DNA of 64,000 bases from Glycine soja (taxonomy: Eukaryota > Streptophyta > Magnoliopsida > Fabales > Fabaceae): the NCBI RefSeq assembly GCF_004193775.1, contig NC_041021.1:7198651-7262650 (forward strand), given 5' to 3'. The notes below the pieces were generated by a model. That model saw only the letters and a program-made list of their open reading frames with translations, was not told the DNA's origin and did not search any database. Shown here piece after piece: positions 36,181 to 48,169 of the stretch. The first letter of the stretch is position 1. Every line of letters starts with the position of its first letter. A program made the position numbers and the translations under genes.

Positions 36181-36784
36181 TTGACAATTCCGCGTATTCT
36201 TTTTACCCATGGATTAAAGAGCCAGTCCTGAAACAAAAAGAAACAACCACATTATTGAAAGCACAACATGGAGAATCTAAATTTCAAAGCACTGGAATCC
36301 CAATTCCTACCCTTATCAAAACATTACAATGGTGAGATTTTTGAGAGTGAAAAAAGTGCAACTAATAGCTCTTGAGGGAACAGAACATTAACATAAAATT
36401 TCTTGTTGCAAGTTAGACAATTTTATCCTTAATTTCTATTGGGTGATATAGAACAAAAATAAAAAAAATAAAAAAAGCATACAACAGCAGATAAAAGAAC
36501 TTAAAAGTAAATAAATTATTTTAGGAATTAAATAAAAATTACATATCCTGATGACTAAACAGTACTAATAAAAATATCCTTTTATAGGAAATCAAACCAA
36601 GTATTTCATTTACTTATACTTTTAAGATTTAATTTATTAATTAAGAAACATACATTGGTAGAAACAAACTAATAATTAAGAGAAAGTGTTGTGAATTAAG
36701 AAACGAATAGGAGACACATAAATACATGTAATTCGAATCCATTGTACAGATGTTAGAAAGAAAATGCATACCCTTTTATGAATT

Positions 36785-39700
36785 CTAATGTCTTGAGTGA
36801 TGAATAATGTGAGTTTTTATTCCTTGTTCGTAGTCTCCGACAGTAACTTTTACAAGGGGTACATGCTGGATGATTGGGTGCTGTGGTCCTTCATTGGGAG
36901 TAATGCACTCATTGATCAATTCATCGGACATATGGTCTATAACGAGAACTTGAAGTTTTTCCAAGTGTTGAATGCCAGGAGGTACTGTCTTGATTTCCAT
37001 TATTTTCCAAATTTTGAGCTTTTCCAAAGAATACAGTGCTCCTTTATCTATAATGATGGATTTCAAGTTAGGGAAGAATCCGAGAGATAGTTCCTTTAAT
37101 TGATGAAATCCTCCATTTTCAAAATACAAACTTTCACCTTCATAAGCATCCAACATTTCGAGGAATAACAAATGTGGCATATTTTGTAGTGATTTCAATG
37201 GATCAATGGTTAACTGGGAGGATCTCAAAGATAATTTTACAAGACTTTGGAGTTGTGGAACCCACTCTGGAAACTTTTTTAACTTCCCATCCAGGCGAAG
37301 CTTCTGAAGCATCGGCAGAGGTGAAATAATAGGTAAATCAATGACTCCACCTGCAGTTGTTTCAATGCGTAGTTTCTCCAAGTTTGCCATCTCATTCAGT
37401 GAGGAACATAGAGCGCTTCCCTGTTCTTCCTTGACACTAGTCAAGCTTAAGTTCCTTAACTGCTTCAGCTTTCCCAGTTCTCTGATTAATTCTACTTCAA
37501 CATCCTCCTTAATAAGCATTATCCCCTCCACCTCCTTGTCATTGTTGTCGTTGTCGCCATCATCATTAGTCATAGTTAGCTTGACACGACGCAACGTTTG
37601 TAGGGATGCCATGCCTCCGAGACCATTCAATTGAAACAATGTTATATAATCACCCTCCACCTCCTGGTCATTGTTGTCGTTGTCATTGTCGTTGTCGTTG
37701 TCGCCATCATCATTAGTCATAGTTAGCTTGACATGACGCAACGTTTGTAGGGATGCCATGCCTCCGAGACCATTCAATTGAAACAATGTTATATAATCAC
37801 CCAAAAGATGTCGTAGCTTTCTTAGCTTGCAAATCTCCTTTGGAATTTCCTCGACATCTGTATCCCTTATGTCCAAGGTCTCCAGGTTGTGGAGCTTACA
37901 GATGAATTCTGGAAGTTGAGTTGGCATCTTTGAACTTCTCAGGTTTAAATACTTCAAGTGTGCTAGATTTCCCAAATTTTCAGGAACAGAAACAGAATAC
38001 AGTAGAATATCTTTAAAATCAAGTACCTTCAATAGCCTATATTTTGTAGGGATTATTTCCAAAAAGTTGGTGGTACATAATTCTTCTGCAAAAACAAGCA
38101 GTGACCGGGTGTGTAAGCTTTCATTTCTCCCCAGTAAATCATTGGAAATAGTTTCTATTGACAAGCGCCGAATCATCCCACTTGACATCGACTCATCTTC
38201 TTTAATGATATGCTGGCAGAAACTTAAATCCTTGGATTTTTTAAGAAGCATATCGTGTAGTAAGTCATGAACACGACAACTCTTAGCTTTGCCATCTATG
38301 GTAAATGAAGAGACTTGCACTAAACCTCTGCCAATCAACTCTGAAAAATATTGTTGTGCAGTGTCCTCTAAAGTTTTTCCTTCTTCCTCTCTTACAAATC
38401 CTTCAGCTACCCACTGCCAAATTAATCTTTTTGAATTAACTTCATAGTCTTCGGGATATGCTCCAAAATACAGTAAGCATGGTTTTAGATGATATGACAG
38501 ATCATCATAACTGAAGCCTAAAATCTTTGTTATGCCAATTAAATGGGGATTTTTGTCCATCTCTGAACTCAGGCTTCGCCTAATTTTTTCCCATTCAAAT
38601 GGGGTCTGTGTTTTGCCTGATAAAAGACTACCAATAGCCACAATTGCCAATGGTAAACCCTTACATTTTTCAACAAAGTCAGAAGAAATTTTCTTGAAAT
38701 CTTCTGGACAATTTCCATTATTGTGACATGGAAATGCCTTCTTGCAAAAGAGTTCCATAGATTCTTCTTTAGTTAAAGGTTTCAGCTTATGCACCATATC
38801 AAAAGGAGATATCATACAAGAGTCTACAACACCATCCATCCTAGTTGTGATAAACACTCTACTTCCTTTTTTATTATCAAGCATGGCATTTTGAATCTGA
38901 CCCCACAGTTCTATACTCCACACATCATCAAAAATAACAAAGTACCTCTTTGGTTGCAAATACTTTCTCACTTTATGAATCAATGAATCTCGATCCATTT
39001 CATCAATTCCTTGAGGAGCTTTCTCTTGTTTGTCTTCTTCGTACAATTTCTTCAACAATTTTCCCAACACTCCTTCCTCAGTGTAGGTTTTAGACACCGT
39101 GATCCATGCACAACATTCAAAGTGAGCAGTCACCTTCTGATTGTTGAAAACTCTGCCGGCAAGAGTAGTTTTTCCTAACCCGCCCATTCCTACAACAGAG
39201 ATGACAGTGCGCTCTGATGGTCCCTCCACTAACCAACCAATCAATTTATCTCTTTGGCCTTCAAGGCCAACAACTTCAGCTTCTTCAAGGTAACGTGAAT
39301 GCTTTCGAGGGTCATGCCATTGGACACTTTGGCTCCCTCTGTAGCTGCTTGATCCTTTCTCAAGAGAAGGTTTGATTAGGTAGTCATAATCAATACCTTT
39401 TTGCTTGATTCCTTGAACAAATGACTTAATCTGCTGAATCTCTGATGCTATTTGATGACGCCGCTTCAAAGATTCAATGAAGTGAGTGATATTGCACTCG
39501 AAGAGGAAATTTACACAACCAAAAGCATCATCATGAGGCTGTTGTTCAACAAAGATCATGTATTCGTCAATGACATCTTCTATGCGGAAAGATGCTTCTC
39601 TCAACTCCTTCACCCATGCTTTGACTCCCTTGGTTGTGTTGTCTCCTTCTTCTGAAGCCATTCTATCTGCCTTCTCAAGAGAGCTTTGAATGTAATCTAA

Positions 39701-39796
39701 CTCTTTTTGTATGTCCGCAAATTCTTTGGAGATGCTCCAAAGCAGATTTGCTTCATCTCTTATTAGTGATAGCAGAGACACTGCCATTTCCGCCAT
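36785..39796 (-). CDS. CC-NB-ARC-LRR disease resistance protein (RPM1-like), 1003 aa
   Basis: This is a single-exon intracellular immune receptor of the CNL class, which senses pathogen effectors and triggers defence. Residues 1-~170 are the coiled-coil N domain with the EDVIDEY motif (73-79). The NB-ARC domain follows: P-loop VVGMGGLGKTTL (201-212), RNBS-A near 226-236, kinase-2 FVIFDDVW (286-293), RNBS-B GSRVFITTR (311-319), GLPLA (380-384), CLLYFGAYPED (440-450) and a VHD form of the MHD switch (509-511). Leucine-rich repeats run from about 585 to 985. All key nucleotide-binding motifs are present, so it looks functional. The ATG begins MAEMAVS, as in relatives; the stop is TAG at 36785. 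Length is normal for RPM1-like proteins (about 900-1000). Residues 666-714 are duplicated as 715-757 with an Asn-Asp run. Relatives nearby are all broken. Confidence 0.95.
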   Translation of the reverse strand: MAEMAVSLLSLIRDEANLLWSISKEFADIQKELDYIQSSLEKADRMASEEGDNTTKGVKAWVKELREASFRIEDVIDEYMIFVEQQPHDDAFGCVNFLFECNITHFIESLKRRHQIASEIQQIKSFVQGIKQKGIDYDYLIKPSLEKGSSSYRGSQSVQWHDPRKHSRYLEEAEVVGLEGQRDKLIGWLVEGPSERTVISVVGMGGLGKTTLAGRVFNNQKVTAHFECCAWITVSKTYTEEGVLGKLLKKLYEEDKQEKAPQGIDEMDRDSLIHKVRKYLQPKRYFVIFDDVWSIELWGQIQNAMLDNKKGSRVFITTRMDGVVDSCMISPFDMVHKLKPLTKEESMELFCKKAFPCHNNGNCPEDFKKISSDFVEKCKGLPLAIVAIGSLLSGKTQTPFEWEKIRRSLSSEMDKNPHLIGITKILGFSYDDLSYHLKPCLLYFGAYPEDYEVNSKRLIWQWVAEGFVREEEGKTLEDTAQQYFSELIGRGLVQVSSFTIDGKAKSCRVHDLLHDMLLKKSKDLSFCQHIIKEDESMSSGMIRRLSIETISNDLLGRNESLHTRSLLVFAEELCTTNFLEIIPTKYRLLKVLDFKDILLYSVSVPENLGNLAHLKYLNLRSSKMPTQLPEFICKLHNLETLDIRDTDVEEIPKEICKLRKLRHLLGDYITLFQLNGLGGMASLQTLRHVKLTMTNDDGDNDNDNDNDNNDQEVEGDYITLFQLNGLGGMASLQTLRRVKLTMTNDDGDNDNNDKEVEGIMLIKEDVEVELIRELGKLKQLRNLSLTSVKEEQGSALCSSLNEMANLEKLRIETTAGGVIDLPIISPLPMLQKLRLDGKLKKFPEWVPQLQSLVKLSLRSSQLTIDPLKSLQNMPHLLFLEMLDAYEGESLYFENGGFHQLKELSLGFFPNLKSIIIDKGALYSLEKLKIWKIMEIKTVPPGIQHLEKLQVLVIDHMSDELINECITPNEGPQHPIIQHVPLVKVTVGDYEQGIKTHIIHHSRH
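37526..37801 (-). repeat. Tandem duplication inside the NLR LRR region with an Asn-Asp run
   Basis: On the coding strand, 37801-37655 (residues 666-714, 49 codons) is followed directly by 37654-37526 (residues 715-757, 43 codons). Both start GDYITLFQLNGLGG and end in EVE. The first has a longer run of GAC/AAC codons (three extra Asn-Asp pairs). Apart from that the copies differ by only a few bases, and both keep the frame. Confidence 0.95.
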
Positions 39797-40070
39797 TTGA
39801 GTGTAGCTAGCTTTAATTTCTGTCTGAAGTGTATTGTGAGAGGAGGATTTTGTGATATGAGAATTGTGTTCTTAGACTTATTTATAGCATTCCCAAGTCT
39901 TTCTTGAATATTTCGTTAGCAATTTGAGCAAGTTGTGAATATTGATTCTGCTAATGAGTTGAGATTAAACAATTTTAGTTCTATACGTTAATGATATTTG
40001 CTCCAATAAAAATTAAAGCACATGTTAGTTTGAGTTGCCAATCTCCATAGTGGATCTAAGCATGCACGTC
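39797..40070 (-). promoter_or_regulatory. 5' flank of the intact NLR gene
   Basis: This stretch contains words (TAGCTAGCTTTAATTTCTGTC, GAGATTAAACAATTTTAG, read on the plus strand) that recur upstream of two orphan NLR starts at 41.2-42.2 kb. It therefore probably includes the ancestral promoter and 5' UTR. TATTTATAGCA (39888-39898, plus strand) may correspond to a TATA region. No experimental start is implied. Confidence 0.45.
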
Positions 40071-41150
40071 AAGTTCACATTTATTTAAGATACATCATTG
40101 TAATCTTAATAGAGAAGGTTCACATTCTAAGCTTTGTCCTTTTGCTAATTTATAAATGCAGCTAAACTATATTAGTTGGAAGGAGTGCATGGTTTGCTTT
40201 AGTTTGATAAGTTTTTATTTTTATTTTTTTACCAACTCTTTCACTTTCCCCCTCTTTGTACAAGACTTAATTTTTGCATCTGAAAATGACATGTTTGATA
40301 AAATTAATTAAAAGTTAAAATTTAGTTGAAAGTTAGAAATTTATGTTATTAAATTGTAAGTATTTGATAAATTTATGTGTTGAAATAGATAAAATATGTA
40401 AAATTACTTAAAAGATAAAAATAATAAATTTTTTTCTTAAATAAAAAAGAATTAAAAGAAAATCTAATGAATATTTAAGGACAAAAAAATAAATATAAGG
40501 AGGTAGAAATTAACGTATCAAAAATCACTACAAGCTACTAAAAAACACTCATTTATTAAATAGTCAAATAAATTTTTTAGTTAGTAAAATAAACTAGAAA
40601 CTAACTAAAATATCTTACCTAACATACTTAATAAATGTATAATTTTAACAAGTTTTAATTTTAAATCTATATGAAATTTCTCACAAAGTAAAATTTAGAA
40701 TGTGTAATTAGGTAAATAATCTAGTCAAGCATTTATTGAACAAAATCTCATCAAATATGAGTTTTTTTATAGAAAGCTTTTTTGAAAAGGTTTTTATAGT
40801 AAGCATGGCTTTGAATTTTTTTGAAATATGTGTAATTATTTTTATAAATATTCCTATGGATTTTATTAATAAAAATTAAAAAGAAATTTTAAAAATATCA
40901 TAAGTTATTTCAAACATTTTTTAAATATGCAAAATTTCGTAAAATTTAAAAACTGTATTATATTTTATTAAATTACTTTATGTTAATGCATCAATGCGAT
41001 TTGAAATATAATTAAATTAATTAATAAAGTACATTTTTACAATTGTTTGAATTATCTAATACAATGCTATTTGAAATACTTGATCTGTAAGATAATATAT
41101 ATCATTTATTGGTTATCTTGAAAATAATAAAAAATAACAATCAAAAGTGT

Positions 41151-41480
41151 AAGTTTGTCTTGTGCAATTTGATTTTATCGGTCATTTGATCGATCAGTCT
41201 AGCTAGCTTTAATTTCTGTCCGGGTATTGTGATATTAGAATTTTGAGTTGATACTTACTTATTGATCAAAAGTTTTCTTACGTCAAACGTGAGAGGAAGA
41301 CTTTTGAGCTTTCATGTCTGTTAAATTTTCAGTTTTTGATATAATAGAGCCAGTTGCCAAATATTATGATTTAGCTTATCTGTAAATGAGATTAAACAAT
41401 TTTATTAGTTGTTTGTCAAATGATCTTAGTTGCACCTATAAAAATTAAACCCATTCTGCTAATCCACATGGAGGCCATTT
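41151..41480 (-). pseudogene. Orphan 5' end of an NLR gene (first relic)
   Basis: Read on the minus strand this is an NLR 5' flank followed by only the first few codons. The coding remnant lies at about 41151-41195 (plus-strand words TTGTCTTGTGCAATTTGATTTT). The flank (CTAGCTAGCTTTAATTTCTGTC, GAGATTAAACAATTTTA, CATGGAGGCC) matches the second relic at 41844 closely and the intact gene's flank more loosely. Everything beyond the first ~15 codons is gone. Confidence 0.6.
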
Positions 41481-41843
41481 TTTTTTTAATAATCCTTGCA
41501 AGTAGTAAACAAAATAGCTAGCACCAGCTGGTAGGGGTACCTTAAGTTGACTTTATATGTAATAAACATTATTCTTTTTTAGTCGTTATAGCGCAAGTAG
41601 TTAATCTCGTGATTTAACTATATTAGGACAAAAAACACCTACGCTTTGTCATTGACAACTATTTAAAGTCTCATTTGAGGTGGTCGTAAGTTTTTAGTTT
41701 CATGTTTTAAAACTTAACCTTAAAAAGAAAACATGTTCGAAAAAATGGGATTAAAATAATTTTTAAATTAATTTTAAAGATATTTTAACTCACTTTTGAA
41801 ACAGAAGAAAAAAAAAAAAACAGAAGTTTTAATTATACTTCTA

Positions 41844-42190
41844 GTGGAAGCAATTTGTCTCGTGCAATTTGATTTTAGCCGGCATTGCAGTCTAGCTAGC
41901 TTTAATTTCAGTCCGTGTATTGTGATATGAGAATTTTGTGTTGAGACTTATTCATCCAAAGTAATCTTACGTCAAAAGTGAAAGGAAGACTTTTGAGCTT
42001 TCATTCGTCTTTTTCAAATATTTTCTTTGTTTTATTTTTTGACATTATAGAGCCAGTTGTGAATATTATGATTTAACTTATCTGTAGTTCTGTAAATTAG
42101 ATTAAACAATTTTAGTTCAGTTTGTCAAATGTTAGCTGTACCCATAAAAAATTAAACCCATTCTGCTAACCCACATGGAGGCCATTTTTT
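41844..42190 (-). pseudogene. Orphan 5' end of an NLR gene (second relic)
   Basis: The plus strand here reads GTGGAAGCAATTTGTCTCGTG, the exact complement of the pseudogene start that encodes ARDKLLP at 46830. It is followed by a degraded start region and an upstream flank like that at 41200-41480. The coding part breaks off after about 15 codons. It lies in the same orientation as the intact NLR gene. Confidence 0.65.
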
Positions 42191-43207
42191 TATTATTTTT
42201 ATAATCCATGCTAAATCATATGCACATTGACAATTTTCTGAGAGCTAAAATCATAAAAAAGACCGGGGACCAAAATTACACATCAAGAATTAAAAAAATG
42301 AAATTACAATTTAACCAACATAATTTTGACGCATCAACATTTTAGCTTAGCTAGTTATCATTCTACCTTTCAAACACATATCTTTTGATATACTTTATAT
42401 CCCTTAACTTTTGATTTTCATTAATCTTAGTAGTTATCAATGTTCATAACTTCCGATTTTATTTCCTTAAAAAAAATCCTATTCTTCTTAACTTATCTAT
42501 TCTAATAGAATAATGAACTATATCTATCATACAAATCCATACGAAAAAAAGAGGCAACTAAAATCATACATGTTTAAAACTAAATAAATAACATATATAT
42601 TTTTTCTCATTATGATATTGATATTAAGTAACTCTTGCCGAAAGCATTAACTAATCTTTGTCTAAAACTATAAACAACTAAAAGCATATATGGTTATAAC
42701 TAAATAAATAAATAATATTTTTTTTGCTTACTATAATATTAATACGAAATAACCCAGTTAAAAGAGTAACTCATCTTTGTTGGGCTTGCAAGCAAACACA
42801 AGATGAAAATTTTTTAATCTCCATACTCCAACTCAACACTCTCACCCCACAGCACCACCACACTTTCAATTAATAATATCATACATAGAATAAGAGTTTA
42901 AAATGAAAAAAATCATTAAAAAATATCTTTTCAAAATTAAATAAGATTTTATTAGGAAAATTAGGATATTATTTTTATTTCCTTTGTAATTAAATATCAT
43001 ATCTTCAAGACTTCAACATATTTATAATATTATAACATTAATTAAGAATATATTAATTAGTGATATTAATATTAGGAGTATGTTATCTTTTTTTGTTTCT
43101 TTTTATTTAGATTCTAGGTAATTTATTCTCATATATATAGATCGAGAAATCATATGTAATCAAAAGGGCGAAAGATTAATATTGAATTAAAATTTAGATT
43201 TTCTTAG
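42191..43207. other. Spacer, no gene recognised
   Basis: This AT-rich sequence has only short unsupported open frames. Nothing that looks like a complete element was seen. Confidence 0.5.
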
Positions 43208-43545
43208 ATATTCTCTTTGTTTGAATATTTTCACTAAAATTGGCAGTATCTTCTCTTACTGCCCAAGAAACAACAGATAATCAATGTGATGCTGTTTCTT
43301 GTTTAGGAAAATGGAAGATTTGATGAACCTTAGAATGGAAAGGAGCACTGAAGTAACTAAAGAGAAATACTGATGCTGAGTGCAGGAACTAAAATGAGCC
43401 AAATAGACAGACGAATCTAGAAACAAATGTGTGTTGTGTGTTCCATGTTCAGCTCAAGAACAAACATTGAAATACAACAGGGTAGCAGTAAGTCAGTAAC
43501 AAGTATTATCAACTTTTGTCAATATCTCCAAAAGACTTACTGCAC
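43208..43545 (+). repeat. Inverted repeat partner of 51345-51690
   Basis: This tract matches the reverse complement of 51345-51690. Shared words include AATTGGCAGTATCTTCTCTTA, GAACCTTAGAATGGAAAGGAG, GCTGAGTGCAGGAACTAAAA, TGTTCCATGTTCAGCTCAAG and ATATCTCCAAAA. Identity is high but with small indels. In the partner the match lies directly beside a SAUR fragment; here the SAUR coding part is missing. Confidence 0.85.
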
Positions 43546-45477
43546 CTAAGTTCCATATATAACAACTAGATTTTCATTGAGATTTAGCAAAAGCTGAAAG
43601 TTGGTTAATTTTGCTATAAGTAGGATCGGTCATTCTTTTTTTTGAAAGGTTAAGCAGGATCATTCTATTACACTGTGGTATAAGGCAATATGATAAAAAT
43701 GAGAGAGATACAGAGGTGAGGTAAAAGAAGGTTCAATTTGTCTTGAGAAAAGAGGCTGATGTGACAAATAATATAGTATTGATGTGGCAATGTATTATAA
43801 ATAGATATATAAATCATCAATTTTTTTTAATCTCAATACATGGCTTATGGATAAATCTTTCAGTGAATAAATAAGAATCTAAAGGTACGTATAAACTAAA
43901 CCATATACGTCAAATGAATATGAAATTTGATGGCAGGGGAAGCAACTTGTGTATATATAAAAACATAGGATTCTTTCAATCCTGTCCCAAATAAATTGAT
44001 GCTTCTCTAAAGTCCTAGCAAAATACCAGTATTAGCTCTACTGGACTGTGAAGCACTGGGGGCTGATATGCAACTTATGATGTGGAATTCATGAGAACAA
44101 TCTAGTTTTTCTTTTCTTTTTGAGCAAACAAACTTCTAATAATGACTACGCGAGGTTCTAATTAATTGCAGAGAGAAATGAACATCTATTTATCTATTTA
44201 TTTATAATGTATAAATCTTGAGGTGCAAAGCTATATGCTACCACATCTTATTTGTTTGTGTCGGTATATAATGAATTCTATCTTCTATTGTATTTCTCTC
44301 CTACTAAAAGATCTATAAATTCACCCCATCCCGTGTCCATTTAAATATAGGTAAGTTGTCAAATGCAGTATTTGTTCTCTCCTCTCCTTAATCCTCTAAA
44401 TTACATTTCTAATTTGATGCTGCATTTCTCACAAGAAATCAAATACAAGTGATACTCTTATATTATTTGGAAGAAGGAGAGTATAGAGTTTTTCAATATC
44501 ATGCTGTCACGTAGGCAAAATTAGTAATTTGGAGGAAGTAAAACATTCTACATTTTATGTCACTATATCAATATAAAATAGTATTGATCAATAGCCATTG
44601 ATATATTTTAATAAAATCAATAATTTCTCACATTAATAAAAAATTAAATTATTTATAATATTTAATTTTACATATTGAATTTAAATGAAGGAAAAATGAT
44701 TAAATAAATAAATGTAAAAGTGTACACTAATTTATATGTAAAATTTTTCAAATTTATTTATTTTTATAATTAGTTACTTTAAAATATATTTATGGAAAAT
44801 AATAAATTAAACTCATGACTTTAAATTAAAGTTATAATATAATATAATATGAAAATAAAAGAATATAAAAATTATATATATATGTATAAATTTAAAAATA
44901 AAATTATTAATTTATATTCAATTTTAATTATTTAAATTAGAACCAATTAGATAAATGTAAATTAATGATAGAAGACTAATAGTTAATATAAATATAATAA
45001 TTTTTACATTATTTTTATTTTAAATTTTATTTTATAAATTAATTTTAAAAAAATTATAAATGTAATAGTTAAATAATACATATTATTGGCTTCACTTTTA
45101 TATAAAAATAGTTATATGTAAAAATATATGTTACAAAATTTATCGTATGATAAAGTTAATAATATTTTTTAATTTTAAATTATGTTTTCTAAGATAACTT
45201 TTTGTTTAACAATAAAAAAATATATTTTAGATTATTTTAATACCACCTTAAAGTTACACAATGAATACCAATAAGATTTAATAATTACATGTAGTAAAAT
45301 ACTATTGAATCATATTAAACAAGATTAATAAGAAACCGTTATATATAAGTAAAGTTATAGTTTTAAAAATAATTAATGACCATATCTATTTAATATAGTT
45401 CATATTATTTCAAAAAATTTGAAAAATATTTAATTTTTTTATCATAATATACACTCAAATTTAAATAAATATTGTAC

Positions 45478-45526
<49 letters not shown>

Positions 45527-45935
45527 CTTTAACTTTTATGTTTCATATTGGTATTGCATTAATATTATTACTTGAAGAAAAAATAAATTATAATAAGATT
45601 CAATAGGCTTAATCAGTTTAAAGAGAATATGTGTTCATTTCTAATATAATATTTAACATTATTTTTTAATTTTAATATTTATCTATTTGTTTCACCACTA
45701 AAAATCTTTAAAATGAATAATTTGATTTATATGCATTTATTTTTCAAAAGATGTTGTATCACCATTATTACTCGAATGAATAAAAAATTACAATAAATTT
45801 AATATACTTAATTTTTAAGATAAAATTAACTTAATTAAAAATATAATTAATCAATTTTCTCATTAATAATATAATTAAGTATAACATACTGCAAAATACT
45901 TAAAAATTATTATTTTTATTGATATAAATAAATAT

Positions 45936-45994
<59 letters not shown>

Positions 45995-46802
45995 AAAAAA
46001 ACCCTTACAACACACAAATTCAAAGTCTAGTTATAGTTAAACGGAAACCCATTTTTTGAGCTAGTTTGAAGGAAAGAACCACATTGATACTGGAGGATGC
46101 CACTAGCCTGTGGTTTTTTTTATGCCAATGGAAAAATTATTAAAATTATACACTTATTAAATTTGACACTTGGTGTGTGAATTTATCCCTTCTATATATA
46201 TAGATAGGATGGAAAAGAAAGAGTTGGTAAAAAAAAAACGATCAAAATAAAATTATATCTACGGTACAATTTTGACAAGCAAACCACTCCTTTAATCTAG
46301 CTAATATTGTTTAACTACATTTATAAATTAGCAAAAGGGCAAAACTGTGTTCAGGAGATTAACAGCTTGCTCTATTAAATTAAATAAACTGAGGTATATT
46401 AAAAAAAAATTGTGAACTTCACATTCTCCCACCAGCTGGGTCTGCTTATTTTTACCATCATCACGGTAATTAAAAATTGATAACTTCTATCGGTACAACT
46501 AACATTGACATTGACAGATTGCACTAAAATTGTTTAATCTCAATTTAGAGAATATCCAAATTGTATTCACAATTTTCTATATGATGACAAAAAAAACTAA
46601 AATGAACTAGGAAAAATACTCCACTTGCTGATAAAAATATTTAACAAAGACTTAGCAAAACTCAACATTAGTCTTCCTCTAACTGTAGACATAGGAAACT
46701 TGGGTCAATAAATAAGTCTCAGAGCACAAATTTCTCAGATAAAAAAATCATCATACCACAATACACTACAGATCAAGAGAAATCATAGCTAGCTAGATTG
46801 GA
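43546..46802. other. Very AT-rich spacer with two (AT)n tracts and the pseudogene 5' flank
   Basis: No gene was found. Dinucleotide AT runs lie at about 45479-45522 and 45942-45990. Base composition between 44500 and 46000 is extremely AT-rich. The last ~450 bases contain AAAATTGTTTAATCTCAATTT, which is the complement of a word in the NLR 5' flanks, so the promoter of the pseudogene is probably still recognisable. Confidence 0.6.
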
Positions 46803-47895
46803 ATGGCGGAAATGGCAGTGTCCTTTGCACGAGACAAATTGCTTCCACTACTAAGCGACGAAGCAAAACTGCTTTGGAACATCCCCAAAGAATTTGAAGA
46901 CATACAAAATGAACTAGAATACATTCAAGGCTCCCTGGAGAAGGCAGATAGAATGGCTGCAGAAGAAGGAGACAACGCAAACAAGGGAATCAAAAAATGG
47001 TTGAAGGACTTGAGGGAAGCATCTTTCCGAATAGAAGATGTCATTGGTGAACACAACTAGGATGGAGTGTTGTAGACTCTTGTATGAAATCTTCTTCGGA
47101 TAAGGTGCATAAGCTGAAACCTTTAACTCAAGAAGAATCTATGCAACTCTTTTGCAAGAAGCATTCCGATACCACAATAATGGACATTGTCCAGAAGATC
47201 TTAAGAAAATTTCTTCTGACTTTGTTGAAAAATGTAAGGGTTTACCATTGGCAATTGTGGCTATTGATAGTCTTTTTATCTGGCAAAGAAAATACTCCAT
47301 TTGAATGGGAAAAAATTAGGCGAAGCCTAAGTTCAGAGGTGAACAAAAATCCCAATTTAATTGGCATAACAAAGATTTTATGTTTCAGTTATGATGATTT
47401 GCCATGTTATCTAAAATCATGCTTATTGTATTTTGTTGTGTATCCCGAAGACGATGAAGTTAACTCAGATTAATTTGGCAATGGATAGCTGAAGGATTTG
47501 TAAAAGAGGAAGAAGGAAAAACTTTAGAGGACACTGCACAACAATATTTATCCGAGTTGATTAGCAGAAGTTTAGTGCAAGTCTCTTCATTTACCATAGA
47601 TGGCAAAGCTAAGGGTTGTCGTGATCATGACTTGCTACGCGATATGATCCTTAGAAAATCCAAGGATTTAAGTTTTTGCAAGCATTTCAGAAAGAAGATG
47701 AGTCGATGTCGAGTGGGATGATTCGGCGCTTGTCAGTAGAAACTTTTTCCAATGATTTAACGGGGAGCATTAAAAGCTTACACACACGGTCACACCAACA
47801 ACTTTGTGCAAGAAATTCCTACAAAATACAGGCCATTGAAGATACTTGATTTTGAAGATGATCCACTACTGTCTGGAATTTTTATCCCTAAAATT
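46803..47895 (+). pseudogene. NLR pseudogene, inverted relative of the 36785-39796 gene
   Basis: It opens MAEMAVSFARDKLLPLLSDE and follows the coiled-coil domain through the EDVI motif, then stops at 47058. At that point about 240 residues (P-loop to RNBS-B) are missing: the next matching codons correspond to TTRM and VVDSC of the intact gene. From 47070 it continues through VHKLKPL, EWEKIRRSLSSE, ITKIL and a degraded CLLYF..YPED, with several frameshifts (near 47075, 47160 and 47470). The end of homology is near KYRPLKILDFEDD at about 47810-47850. The leucine-rich repeats are absent. It has lost ATP binding and cannot act as a receptor. Confidence 0.9.
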
Positions 47896-48169
47896 TTATG
47901 TTATTGTTTTGTTCCCTCAAGAGCAACTAGTTGCAATTTTTTCACTCTCGAATGTATCACCATCGTAATGCTTTTTTTTATTATATATATTTCCATTGTA
48001 ATGCTTTGGAATGTTAGGAATTGGCTTCCAGTGCTTAGAAATTTAGAATCACCATGTTGCACTTTCAATAATGGTGTTGTATCTTTTTGTTTCAGGATTG
48101 GCTCTTTGGTCCATGGACAAAAAAGGAATATGTGGAATTGTCTTTGTTTAACAAAGTCGTCTACTCATG

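Noticed and set aside
45479..45990. AT tracts as a replication origin or matrix attachment site
   Set aside because: Simple (AT)n runs are common in plant spacers, and nothing else here supports such a role.
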